Part shown: positions 50,724 through 58,768 of the stretch, piece by piece
How positions within the stretch are numbered: the first letter of the stretch is position 1
Layout of the letters: every line of letters starts with the position of its first letter
DNA from: JAJFUV01 sp964384215
GTDB lineage: Bacteria; Acidobacteriota; Terriglobia; Bryobacterales; Bryobacteraceae
Direction: 5' to 3'
Length of the DNA stretch: 64,000 bases
Assembly: GCA_964384215.1 (NCBI GenBank)
Contig: CAYLLB010000024.1
Location: forward strand, 17,051-81,050
Translations under genes and position numbers: made by a program
The notes under the pieces: model-generated
The model's database searches: none
Seen by the model: only the letters and a program-made list of their open reading frames with translations
What the model was told of the DNA's origin: nothing

Positions 50724-52127
50724 GTGCCGAAACCATCCACCGCTACAGGTTCCGCTGAACTGCTTCGCCAGCTTGGCATGGGCAGCGCCACGGCGCTGGT
50801 CGTCTCCAACATGGTGGGCACGGGCATCTTCACTACCAGCGGCTTCCTCGCCGGGCAACTCGGCGATCCCAAGCTCGTCCTCGGTATCTGGGTGGTCGGC
50901 GCGGCGTTCGCGCTGGCCGGCGCGTTCTGTTACTCCGAGTTGGGCGTTAACTTCCCGAGTTCCGGCGGCGAATATGTTTATATGACCCGCGCCTACGGGC
51001 CCACCTGGGGCTTCGTCAGCGGATGGGTGTCCTTCTTCGCCGGCTTTTCGGCGCCCATCGCGGCGGCGGCGCTGGCGTTCTCGGATTACTTGGGCCATTT
51101 CTTCCCAGTGCTGAAGCAGGAGAACGCCCCGTACACGCTCGGCTCCGGCGCTTTCGCGGTCAAGCTGGGCGGCGCGCAGATCGCGGCCTCGCTGCTGGTG
51201 GCGGTCTTCACCATTCTGAACTGCTTCGGCGTGCGCCGCGCGGCACGGGTGCAGAACGTGCTCACCTCGCTGAAGGTGACGGTCATCATAGGCTTCATCG
51301 TGGCGGGCTTCCTGTTCGGCGCGGGCGACGTGGAGCACTTCTCCATGCCGGCCGTGCGCAGTTCGGCGACGCCGCTACTGGCGCAGTTCGCCATCAGCCT
51401 GTTCTGGATCTACGTGAGCTACAGCGGATGGAACGCGGCAACGTACGTGGCCGAGGAACTGAAGAAGCCCGAGCGCACGCTGCCCCTCGCGCTGGCGTGT
51501 GGGACGGCGCTGGTGGCCACGCTTTACGTGGGACTGAACCTGATGTTCATTTACGCCGCGCCGCTCGAGGAGATGAAAGGCGTGATCGCGGTGGGCGCGG
51601 TGGCGGCGTCGAAGCTGTTCGGCCCGGGCGTGGCCGGCCTGTTCAGCGCGCTGATGGCGCTGGCGCTGGTGTCGACGGTGAGCGCCATGGTGACCATCGG
51701 GCCGCGCGTCTACTACGCCATGGCCAAGAACGGCGCGTTCTTCCCCATCGCGGCGAAAGTGGACCCGCGCTGGCATACGCCGGTGGCGGCCATTCTCTGC
51801 CAGGGGGTCTGCACCATCCTGATGACGCTGACGCCGTTCCCCTCCCTGGTGGTCTACATCGGATTCACGCTCAACACCACGGCGGTGCTTTCGGTGGCGT
51901 CTCTGTTCGTGTTCCGGCGCCGCGCAGACTGGCAAAAACTCCCCGTGGTCAGCTTCTTGTTCCCGCTGCTGCCGGCGGCGTTCGTGTTGCTGGGCGTATG
52001 GATGACCATTTACGGCATGATGCTGGAACCGAGGGTATCGCTGGCGGCGATCCTGACCCTGTCCACCGGTGCGCTTGCCTACCAGTACTACATCCGGCCA
52101 AGGCAGGCGAAGCGCGGCGCGCGGTAG
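50724..52127 (+). CDS. APC-superfamily amino acid permease
   Basis: The 467-residue product has about 12 membrane helices. GSATALVVSNMVGTGIFTTS is the conserved first helix of APC transporters with the GxG substrate loop, followed by GAFCYSELGVNFPSSGGEYV near residue 75. The GTG at 50724 starts 13 residues before helix 1 and the open frame beyond it has no family match. The substrate is likely an amino acid, but it cannot be named. Confidence 0.9.
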   Translation: MPKPSTATGSAELLRQLGMGSATALVVSNMVGTGIFTTSGFLAGQLGDPKLVLGIWVVGAAFALAGAFCYSELGVNFPSSGGEYVYMTRAYGPTWGFVSGWVSFFAGFSAPIAAAALAFSDYLGHFFPVLKQENAPYTLGSGAFAVKLGGAQIAASLLVAVFTILNCFGVRRAARVQNVLTSLKVTVIIGFIVAGFLFGAGDVEHFSMPAVRSSATPLLAQFAISLFWIYVSYSGWNAATYVAEELKKPERTLPLALACGTALVATLYVGLNLMFIYAAPLEEMKGVIAVGAVAASKLFGPGVAGLFSALMALALVSTVSAMVTIGPRVYYAMAKNGAFFPIAAKVDPRWHTPVAAILCQGVCTILMTLTPFPSLVVYIGFTLNTTAVLSVASLFVFRRRADWQKLPVVSFLFPLLPAAFVLLGVWMTIYGMMLEPRVSLAAILTLSTGALAYQYYIRPRQAKRGAR

Positions 52128-52135
52128 CGAATCCT

Positions 52136-52882
52136 GTGGCGCGGCGCATCAAGATCACGCTCTCCTACGACGGGACCGGCTTCCACGGCTGGCAGGTGCA
52201 GCCAGGCCTGGAGACGATCCAGGGGACGGTGGAAGCGGTGATCTCCGAAATCGAGGAGAAGCACGTGGACGTGGCGGGCTCCGGGCGCACCGATGCAGGC
52301 GTTCACGCGCTGGCGCAGACCGCAGCGTTCACCATCGACAACCCCATCCCGCTTTACAATCTGCGCAAAGCCATGAACCGCCTGCTGCCCCCCGCCATAC
52401 GGGTCATCGCGGCGGAGGAGGTAGCCCCGGAGTTTCATCCGCGCCACGACGCCCGGGCGAAGACGTACGAGTACCGCATTTGGCGCGCGGAGGTCTGCCC
52501 GCCGTTCGAACGGCTGTACGTCCACCACTATCCCTACCCGATGGACGTGGAAGCATTCATAGGCTGCGCGGGCGTGTTCACGGGCGAGCACGACTTCACG
52601 GCCTTCGCCGCCTCCGACGACAAGGACGCCCTGGGCCTGAGCAAGGTGCGCACCGTCTTCGATTCGCGAGCCTGGGTGGAGGGCGATCGCCTGATCTACC
52701 GCGTGCGCGGCAGCGGTTTCCTGAAGCACATGGTACGCAACCTGGTAGGCACCCTACTGGAGGCGGGAAAGCGTAACCTGGACGCTGCGGGGATCCGCGC
52801 GTTCCTCCAACCCGGCATTGTAATCAAGGCCGGACCCACGGCGCCGGCGCGTGGTTTGTTTCTGGTAAGCGTGGAATACTGA
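52136..52882 (+). CDS. truA: tRNA pseudouridine(38-40) synthase TruA
   Basis: TruA modifies the anticodon stem of many tRNAs. The 248-residue product starts at GTG (VARRIKITLSYDGTGFHGWQ), has the catalytic Asp in GSGRTDAGVHALAQ, and further motifs EFHPRHDARAKTYEYRIW, GEHDFTAFAA and FLKHMVRNLVGTLLEAGK. The open frame runs far upstream through the permease gene in another phase, which is not coding. The stop TGA lies 6 bases before the next ATG. Confidence 0.96.
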   Translation: MARRIKITLSYDGTGFHGWQVQPGLETIQGTVEAVISEIEEKHVDVAGSGRTDAGVHALAQTAAFTIDNPIPLYNLRKAMNRLLPPAIRVIAAEEVAPEFHPRHDARAKTYEYRIWRAEVCPPFERLYVHHYPYPMDVEAFIGCAGVFTGEHDFTAFAASDDKDALGLSKVRTVFDSRAWVEGDRLIYRVRGSGFLKHMVRNLVGTLLEAGKRNLDAAGIRAFLQPGIVIKAGPTAPARGLFLVSVEY

Positions 52883-52888
52883 TTGAAC

Positions 52889-53443
52889 ATGCTGAAGCGA
52901 GTAGGCTTGGCGAAGGTGAGCGCGCTGTACCTGCGCATCTGCAATCTCACCTTCGGCGGCGGCGATCCCACCATGGCGGCGCTGCAGCGGGAATTGCTGG
53001 AACGCCGCGGCTGGATCACGCGGGAACAGTACGGGCTCGTCTACAGCTTGGCGCGTATCACGCCGGGCACGAACCTGCTGGCGTTCTGCGCGGGCTCGGC
53101 GTGGCAGGTGGCCGGGTGGTGGGGCGCGATTATGGCCGTGCTGTTGAGCACCTTGCCGAGCGCGGCGCTGGTTGTGTGGCTCACTTATGAATATGGCGTG
53201 ATGCAGCAATACCCGCTGGCGATGGGCGCCATCGACGGCATCATCGCTTCGGCCGTCGGGATGATGGCGGCGGGCGCTTGGCAACTGGTGCGCCCGTATA
53301 TCAACCGCGGCATGACACTGCGCACGCTGGTGCTGGTGACGGCATCGACGGCGCTGGCGATGTTTGCGGGGCGCACGCCCATCGAGATTCTCGCGCTGGC
53401 AGCGCTGGTGGGCGCGTTGTGGCCCACGCCGGAGGCGGCATGA
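52889..53443 (+). CDS. Chromate transporter half, ChrA N-terminal type
   Basis: The 184-residue product is one CHR domain: FGGGDPTMAALQRELLERRG with the FGG motif, ITPGTNLLAFCAGSAWQVAG near residue 60 and four to six helices. Two single-domain CHR proteins in opposite orientation usually form one functional transporter. A TTG at 52883 is an alternative start. The ATGA overlap with the second half supports joint production. Confidence 0.87.
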   Translation: MLKRVGLAKVSALYLRICNLTFGGGDPTMAALQRELLERRGWITREQYGLVYSLARITPGTNLLAFCAGSAWQVAGWWGAIMAVLLSTLPSAALVVWLTYEYGVMQQYPLAMGAIDGIIASAVGMMAAGAWQLVRPYINRGMTLRTLVLVTASTALAMFAGRTPIEILALAALVGALWPTPEAA

Positions 53444-53961
53444 GCCTGATGCTGCTCTACCTGCTGTTGCTGAAGGCCACCATGACGTCCTTCAGCGGTC
53501 TGGCGCCGCTGCCCATGGTGCGCGCCGACCTGGTGGTCAACCACAAGGTTCTGACGGACCATCAGCTCAACACCGCCGTCGCCACAGGGCGCATCGGGCC
53601 GGGGCCCATCGGGCTGTGGATCGTGAGCGTGGGGTACTTCGTGGGCGGCGTGCCGGGGGCGTGCGCGGCAACTTTGGCGTTGATTACGCCGGCGTTCCTC
53701 ATCATCCCCATGCTGCGCTACCTGGGCGCGCGCGCGGACAAACCACGCGTCAAAAGTGCCATACAGGCCGCCACGGTGGCCGCGTCGGGCTTGATCATCT
53801 CGATCATTTCGGGGCTCGCGGGGGACGCTACGCGCACCCCGGCGCACATGGTGATCGCGGTCGTAAGTTTCGCCGTCCTGGTCCTTACGCGCCTGGACAC
53901 GCTCTGGGTGATCGGCGGCGCGGCACTGGCGGGGCTCGCGCACACGCTGCTGGCCCGGTAG
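53440..53961 (+). CDS. Chromate transporter half, ChrA C-terminal type
   Basis: The 173-residue product starts at MSLMLLYLLLLKATMTSFSG. It has a second copy of the CHR fold (SFSGLAPLPMVRADLVVNHK, TAVATGRIGPGPIGLWIVSV) and is coupled to the first half by ATGA. Family members export chromate, but natural substrates can also be other anions; nothing else in the window points to chromate resistance. Confidence 0.87.
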   Translation: MSLMLLYLLLLKATMTSFSGLAPLPMVRADLVVNHKVLTDHQLNTAVATGRIGPGPIGLWIVSVGYFVGGVPGACAATLALITPAFLIIPMLRYLGARADKPRVKSAIQAATVAASGLIISIISGLAGDATRTPAHMVIAVVSFAVLVLTRLDTLWVIGGAALAGLAHTLLAR

Positions 53962-54013
53962 CGAACGCACTTTCCGCCCGTATTCGCCGTGTCTGTTGCT
54001 AGACTAGCCGTTA

Positions 54014-55162
54014 GTGGACCTCAAGATCCTGGTGTCGGCGGGTGAGTCTTCAGGCGATCTGTACGCCAGCGGGCTGGTGGAAGCCTTGCGCGAGCGCCTG
54101 CCGGCGGCCGCGTTCTTCGGCTGCGCCGGCCCCCGGATGCAGCAATCGGGCGTGCGGCCGGTGGTGGACGCCTCCAGCCTCAGTGTCGTCGGCCTGTTTG
54201 AAGTGTTCACCCACATCCCGCGGATCTACAAAGAGTTCCGCAAGCTGTGTGACGCGGCTGAACGCGAGCGCCCGCAACTGGCCATCCTGACCGATAGCCC
54301 GGATTTCAACTTGCGTGTGGCGCGGAGGCTGAAGCGGTTGGGCATCCCCGTGGTATACCTGGTGGCACCCCAGGTGTGGGCCTGGCGCAAGGGGCGCCTG
54401 CCGTCCATGCGCAAGTTGATCGACCGGCTGCTGTGCATCTTCCCGTTCGAAGAAGAGTTCTTCCGCCGCAACGGCATCCAGGCCGACTACATCGGCCACC
54501 CGCTCACACGCCTGGTCAAGGCCAGCGTGAGCCGCGCGGAGTTTTTCCAGAAACACAATCTGACGGAGGGACGTCCTCTAATTGGGGTGTTGCCGGGGAG
54601 CCGGCCGGGAGAGATCGCGCGGCATCTGGCGCCGCTGCGGGACGCCGTGGCGCGGATCGGCGCGAACCGGCCTGCGGATTTCGTGTTGGGGACCCCGTTG
54701 GGGTTCGAGGCGAAGTTCGGCCGCCGCATTTTTGAGCGACCTCTCGCGGAAAGCCCCATCCAAATCGTTGAGGGCGAGACCTGGGATCTGGCCGCAAGTT
54801 CGGATGTGTTGCTGGCCGCCAGCGGCACCGTCACGGTCGAGGCCGCCTTGCTGGGCGCTCCGATGGTGACTTTTTACCGCGTGAGCGGCTGGAGTTGGAC
54901 GTTCGGCAGACACCTGGTGGACGTACCGCACCTTTCGATGGTGAACCTGATCGCGGAAAATGCGGTGGTGCCTGAATTGATGCAGAATGAAATGACAGGA
55001 GAGCGCCTGGCGGGCGAGGCGTTGAGACTGCTCGACGACCACCGCCGGCGCGACCAGATGCGCCTCGACCTCAAACGGGTGGCTGCCCGGTTGTGGCGCG
55101 ACCAAGACCCCATGTCGCTGGCAGCCGCCATTGTGCTGGACACGTTGAAGAGGAAATCGTAG
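54014..55162 (+). CDS. lpxB: Lipid-A-disaccharide synthase
   Basis: LpxB joins UDP-2,3-diacylglucosamine and lipid X to make the lipid A disaccharide. The 382-residue GT19 enzyme starts at GTG (LKILVSAGESSGDLYASGLV) and shows FFGCAGPRMQQSGV, DSPDFNLRVARRLKRLGIPV, APQVWAWRKGR, LPFEEEF-like FPFEEEFFRRNGI and GVLPGSRPGEIARHL. This shows that the organism makes lipid A. The stop is immediately followed by the next ATG. Confidence 0.97.
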   Translation: MDLKILVSAGESSGDLYASGLVEALRERLPAAAFFGCAGPRMQQSGVRPVVDASSLSVVGLFEVFTHIPRIYKEFRKLCDAAERERPQLAILTDSPDFNLRVARRLKRLGIPVVYLVAPQVWAWRKGRLPSMRKLIDRLLCIFPFEEEFFRRNGIQADYIGHPLTRLVKASVSRAEFFQKHNLTEGRPLIGVLPGSRPGEIARHLAPLRDAVARIGANRPADFVLGTPLGFEAKFGRRIFERPLAESPIQIVEGETWDLAASSDVLLAASGTVTVEAALLGAPMVTFYRVSGWSWTFGRHLVDVPHLSMVNLIAENAVVPELMQNEMTGERLAGEALRLLDDHRRRDQMRLDLKRVAARLWRDQDPMSLAAAIVLDTLKRKS

Positions 55163-57124
55163 ATGGCCCGGAATCTCATCGTCACACTGGCCGCATTGCT
55201 GATGGCGGCGGGCGCGGGCGCGCAGGAACGCCGCCCTCGCATCGATGTTGAAAGCTACCTGATCCGCGCCGAGATCAGCCCGCGCACGCAGTCGCTGACC
55301 GCCACGGCGGAAGTGCGCTTTGCGCCGCTGGAGGACAACGTCACGACGCCCGTCTTCGAACTGAACAACGCGCTCACCGTTTCGAAGGTCGTTGACGGCA
55401 AGGGCCGCGACGTGCAGTTCTCGCGGAACACCCAGGATTTCACCGTGCGCGTGAGCCTGCCGGAACCGCTCGCCAAAAGCGCCCCGGCGAAGCTGACCTT
55501 CACATACGAGGGCCGCTTCACGGGCCGCGAGGAATCCCCGGTTTACGGCATCAAGTTCGCCAACATCCAGAGCGATTACGCATACCTGCTTTACTCGGCG
55601 CGCTGGTTCCCCATCAACGGATACACCTCCGACCGCTACACCTCGGAGTATGCCATCACAGCACCCGGCGAGTATAAGGTGATCGGGAGCGGCATCGAGA
55701 CAGCGACGGCCGGCGAGGCGGGGAAAATCACCCACACGTTCCGTTTCAGCCAGCCTTCGTTCGCGGGCAGCATCGCCCTGGTCCAGGGCGACCCGGCGCG
55801 CGTCTCCTCACAAGGGGCTACCAGCCTGCTGTACTTCCGGGGCGCGAACCGCCCCATGGCGACGCCGTACGGCGACGAGATCGGCAAGGTGATGGCCTTC
55901 CTCACGAGCATTTACGGCCTGCCGCCGCAGCGTGACCTGACCATCGTCGAGACCGACGGCGACGCACCGAACGGCTACTCGGCTCCAGGCATCCTGTTCC
56001 TGTCGTCGAAGGGCATCGGCACGCGGCCCAACGTGCGCCTGATCTCCAACCAGGTGGCGCGCCAGTGGTGGGGGACGCTGGTCTCTCCGGAGACGCGCAA
56101 CCACATCTGGATTTCGAACGGCATGGCCCGCTACTCGGAGATCATGTACATCGAGCACACTGCAGGCGCGGCCGCGCTCGAAACCGAAATCCGGGACACT
56201 TACATCGAGGCGCTCACGGTGGAGAATCCGCCAATCATACAGGCCGGCCGCATGGAAGATTATTCGCCGGAATTCTGGGCGTTGACGGCCAGCAAAGGCG
56301 CGGCTGTAGTCAACATGCTGCGCTACGTTGTGGGCGAGGACAAGTTCCCCAGGATCCTCCGTACCCTGGCCGAGCAGTACGCCTGGAAGAGCGTCTCCAC
56401 GTCGGATTTCCAGAAGGTGGCCGAAGCGGTTGCCGGACAGGATCTCCGGTCGTTCTTCATCCAGTGGATCGAGTCCAGCGGCGCGCCCGAATTCAAGCTC
56501 GAATACACCGTCTTCCGCACGCAGAAAGGATTCCGCGCCATGGGCAAGATCAGCCAGGACCTGGATACCTTCCGCATGCCGGTGGAATTGAAGATCGAAA
56601 CCGAAGGCAATCCGGAAGACAAGAAGGTCGAAGTGGTGGGAACTTCGTCGGAGTTCTCCGTCGAAACCTTCGGCAAGCCGAAGAAAGTGATCCTGGACCC
56701 GAACAACCGAGTGCTGCGTTTTAGTAACAAGATCCGCGTGGCTGTGGCCATCCGGCGCGGCGAACAGTTCACGGAAATCGGCGAGTTCGGCGACGCCCTC
56801 AAGGAATACCAGAAGGCGCTGGAAGTCAATCGCAGCAGTTCGATGGCCCACTATCGCATCGCCGAGGTATTCTTCTTGCAAAGCAACTACCAGTCGGCGG
56901 CGAACGAATTCCGCGAGGCGCTCAACGGCGACCTGGATCCCAAGTGGATCGAGGTCTGGTCGCACATCAGCTTGGGCAAGATCTTTGACGTCACGGGCCA
57001 GCGCGAGCGCGCGGTCAACTCCTACCAGCAGGCGGTCCGGACCAAGGACAACACGCAAGGCGCGCAGGAAGAGGCCGCCAAGTACCTCAAGAAGCCTTAC
57101 GAACGCCCCAAGCCGAACTACTGA
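55163..57124 (+). CDS. Inactive-looking M1-peptidase-like protein with C-terminal TPRs
   Basis: The 653-residue product has a signal peptide (MARNLIVTLAALLMAAGAGAQ), an N-terminal beta domain and a thermolysin-like domain of M1 aminopeptidases. At the zinc site the family reads HExxHQWWG-x15-NEG; here residues 296-304 read NQVARQWWG and residues 318-320 read SNG. So both His ligands (296 N, 300 R), the catalytic Glu (297 Q) and the third ligand 19 residues on (319 N) are all replaced, while the flanking QWWG and the exact spacing are kept. The last 110 residues form TPR-like helices (FGDALKEYQKALEVNRSSSM, YQSAANEFREALNGD). It is probably a periplasmic binding or scaffold protein rather than a protease. 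Its ATG directly follows the lpxB stop. Confidence 0.88.
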   Translation: MARNLIVTLAALLMAAGAGAQERRPRIDVESYLIRAEISPRTQSLTATAEVRFAPLEDNVTTPVFELNNALTVSKVVDGKGRDVQFSRNTQDFTVRVSLPEPLAKSAPAKLTFTYEGRFTGREESPVYGIKFANIQSDYAYLLYSARWFPINGYTSDRYTSEYAITAPGEYKVIGSGIETATAGEAGKITHTFRFSQPSFAGSIALVQGDPARVSSQGATSLLYFRGANRPMATPYGDEIGKVMAFLTSIYGLPPQRDLTIVETDGDAPNGYSAPGILFLSSKGIGTRPNVRLISNQVARQWWGTLVSPETRNHIWISNGMARYSEIMYIEHTAGAAALETEIRDTYIEALTVENPPIIQAGRMEDYSPEFWALTASKGAAVVNMLRYVVGEDKFPRILRTLAEQYAWKSVSTSDFQKVAEAVAGQDLRSFFIQWIESSGAPEFKLEYTVFRTQKGFRAMGKISQDLDTFRMPVELKIETEGNPEDKKVEVVGTSSEFSVETFGKPKKVILDPNNRVLRFSNKIRVAVAIRRGEQFTEIGEFGDALKEYQKALEVNRSSSMAHYRIAEVFFLQSNYQSAANEFREALNGDLDPKWIEVWSHISLGKIFDVTGQRERAVNSYQQAVRTKDNTQGAQEEAAKYLKKPYERPKPNY

Positions 57125-57246
57125 GTTTCGCACCCCTGACGCCCGCGCAATTTGACGCAGGTGTGTAAACTGACGCGCTTTTGAACACCCTGTAGTAACA
57201 TTCGACATCCTACACCCATCTCACGAGCGGAATCAGCACAAGTCAT

Positions 57247-57250
57247 TTAG
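57247..57250. repeat. Target-site duplication, left copy (TTAG)
   Basis: TTAG stands directly outside the left terminal inverted repeat and is repeated directly outside the right one at 58765-58768. Confidence 0.75.
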
Positions 57251-57267
57251 TCCTGAATTCCGAAGTT
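57251..57267 (+). repeat. Left terminal inverted repeat of the IS
   Basis: TCCTGAATTCCGAAGTT; it matches the reverse complement of 58748-58764 except for the two central bases TT against AC. Confidence 0.8.
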
Positions 57268-57459
57268 GAGCGCTGATTCACCTCCTCTGTGTGGGCTTCG
57301 AACAACCTTCTGGCTTACCCTCGGGGCTCAGGTCACCCACCCGGAATCCAACTTCGGCGAAGTTGGGATTTGCCAGTTGAAGATGCTATCCAGAAAGGGG
57401 ATCCTCATCTTCAGGCCGCCCCAACTTTGCGACAAGTGGACCACTACTCGGCGACCAGT

Positions 57460-58706
57460 TCAGCCCAGAATGGCGCCGCAGGTCAGCGCCTGGGTCCAGA
57501 TGGTGGCTGGCTCGCGGTAGCCAGGCAAACCCGCCGCCCGCCGGAACTCGGCCAGCAGATTGAACAGCAACAGAATGGAGCGGAAGGCCGCCGCCGTGGC
57601 GAAGAACCGTTTCATACAGAAGCCGTCCGCCCCCAAGTCGGGTTTCAACTCGGCGATGCGGTTCTCCATGTCGGCCCGGCGGTTGTAATCGCGCCAGACC
57701 GCCGCGGGGGCCTCGGCAGAACTGGTGACGAAGACGCGGAAGGTATACCCCGGCACCTCGATCAGCTTGCGGCCTACGCTGTCCCGGTCCTCGCGCACTC
57801 GCTCGCGGACCACCACGAAGCGCCGCTCTACCTCCCAGACCTATAGCTTCAGACGAAACTCGCCCACCGAGAAGGACTCGTCCAAGCTGGTCCACTGCTC
57901 CACGCGCTGAGCCGCCCGCTTCACCCACAAAGTCAGTCGGGCCACTACAATGTAGGGCAGACGGCGCTGTTCCAAGGGGCTCAGCAGCCGGTCGTCAAAG
58001 AAGCCCGAGTCCGCGCGGAGCAGACGAATCGGCTGGCGTTGTCCCCACAGCGCCAGCGCTTCTTTGAGAAACTACTCCACGCCGCGGCTGCTTCCGCAGT
58101 TGCCGCTGCGCAGCCAGCCGTGGAGGAGGAAGTGGGCTTCGCACAGCACGGCCAGCAGGGGATGGTGGCTGGGCCGTCCGTGCTTGCGGGGGTTGTGCCC
58201 TTTGAGCGAGCCCTCCTGTTTTCCGTAACGCTCGAAGACCGTCGAATCCAGGTCCAGGGTGTAGCCCTCCTGCGTGGTGGCAAACACTGCAGCTGCCATT
58301 CGGCGAGTGGCTCGAACATGCGCTGGATCTGGCCCATACCGAACTCTCGAAACAGGTTGCGGATGGTGCCGTCGGTGGGAAACCGCTCCAGGCCCAGCAG
58401 CGCGTGCAAGGCCCGGTCGCCGCGCAGCAGGCTGGCGTGAGCGCAGCGCCGGACCCCCACCAACACCGCCATCAGAAACGCCGTGAAGATGGCGGTGGGA
58501 TCGATGTGGTTCGGCGACTTCCAATGGATCGGCATGTGTTGACGGACCTTCTCCACCAAGCTGATCTTGTCGATGAACGAAAGGAAAACGGCGACCCCAC
58601 CAAAGGGGGTCACGGCACGCTGTGTCTCGCGCAGGATCGGCCGCTCATCTGACAACAGAGCGCGGATTTCGCGCGGGACCGGTTTGTCCGGGATGTTTGG
58701 TCCCAT
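57460..58706 (-). pseudogene. IS1380-family DDE transposase, frameshift and two nonsense codons
   Basis: The N-terminal part from ATG 58706 (VAVFLSFIDKISLVEKVRQH, ERFPTDGTIRNLFREFGMGQ) is intact to about 58285. Coding then shifts to another frame, where the first catalytic Asp region follows (GYTLDLDSTVFERYGKQEGS, HNPRKHGRPSHHPLLAVL). In this frame TAG codons occur at 58072-58074 and 57841-57843; between and after them the sequence remains transposase-like, with LRADSGFFDDRLL (second Asp) and DYNRRADMENRIAELK (the Glu). So a single ancestral gene carries at least three inactivating changes and cannot make an active enzyme. Confidence 0.88.
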
Positions 58707-58747
58707 CCACCTGTTGTCTCAGATCCTTACAGGCACCGACCACCCCG

Positions 58748-58764
58748 AACTTCGGGTTTCAGGA
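58748..58764 (-). repeat. Right terminal inverted repeat of the IS
   Basis: Reads TCCTGAAACCCGAAGTT on the minus strand, pairing with the left repeat at 15 of 17 positions. Confidence 0.8.
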
Positions 58765-58768
58765 TTAG
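58765..58768. repeat. Target-site duplication, right copy (TTAG)
   Basis: Second copy of TTAG. Its first three bases are the complement of the TAA stop codon of the GH38-like gene. Confidence 0.75.

Larger units (their letters stand above)
57251..58764 (-). mobile_element. Complete but decayed insertion sequence, IS1380-like (1514 bp)
   Basis: The ends are defined by imperfect terminal inverted repeats (57251-57267 against 58748-58764, 15 of 17 bases match) and a 4-bp TTAG direct repeat on either side. It contains one transposase reading frame on the minus strand, which is broken (see the pseudogene). The element lies between two convergent genes. The right-hand TTAG supplies the TAA stop of the neighbouring gene, and the uninterrupted target would have had the same stop, so the insertion did not damage that gene. 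Confidence 0.85.

Noticed and set aside
51023..52135. Long upstream extension of the truA frame through the permease gene
   Set aside because: The sequence is the out-of-phase image of the APC permease; TruA homology begins at the GTG at 52136.
57266..57846. Plus-strand open frames inside the IS
   Set aside because: They are antisense to the transposase remnant, whose DDE motifs are readable on the minus strand.
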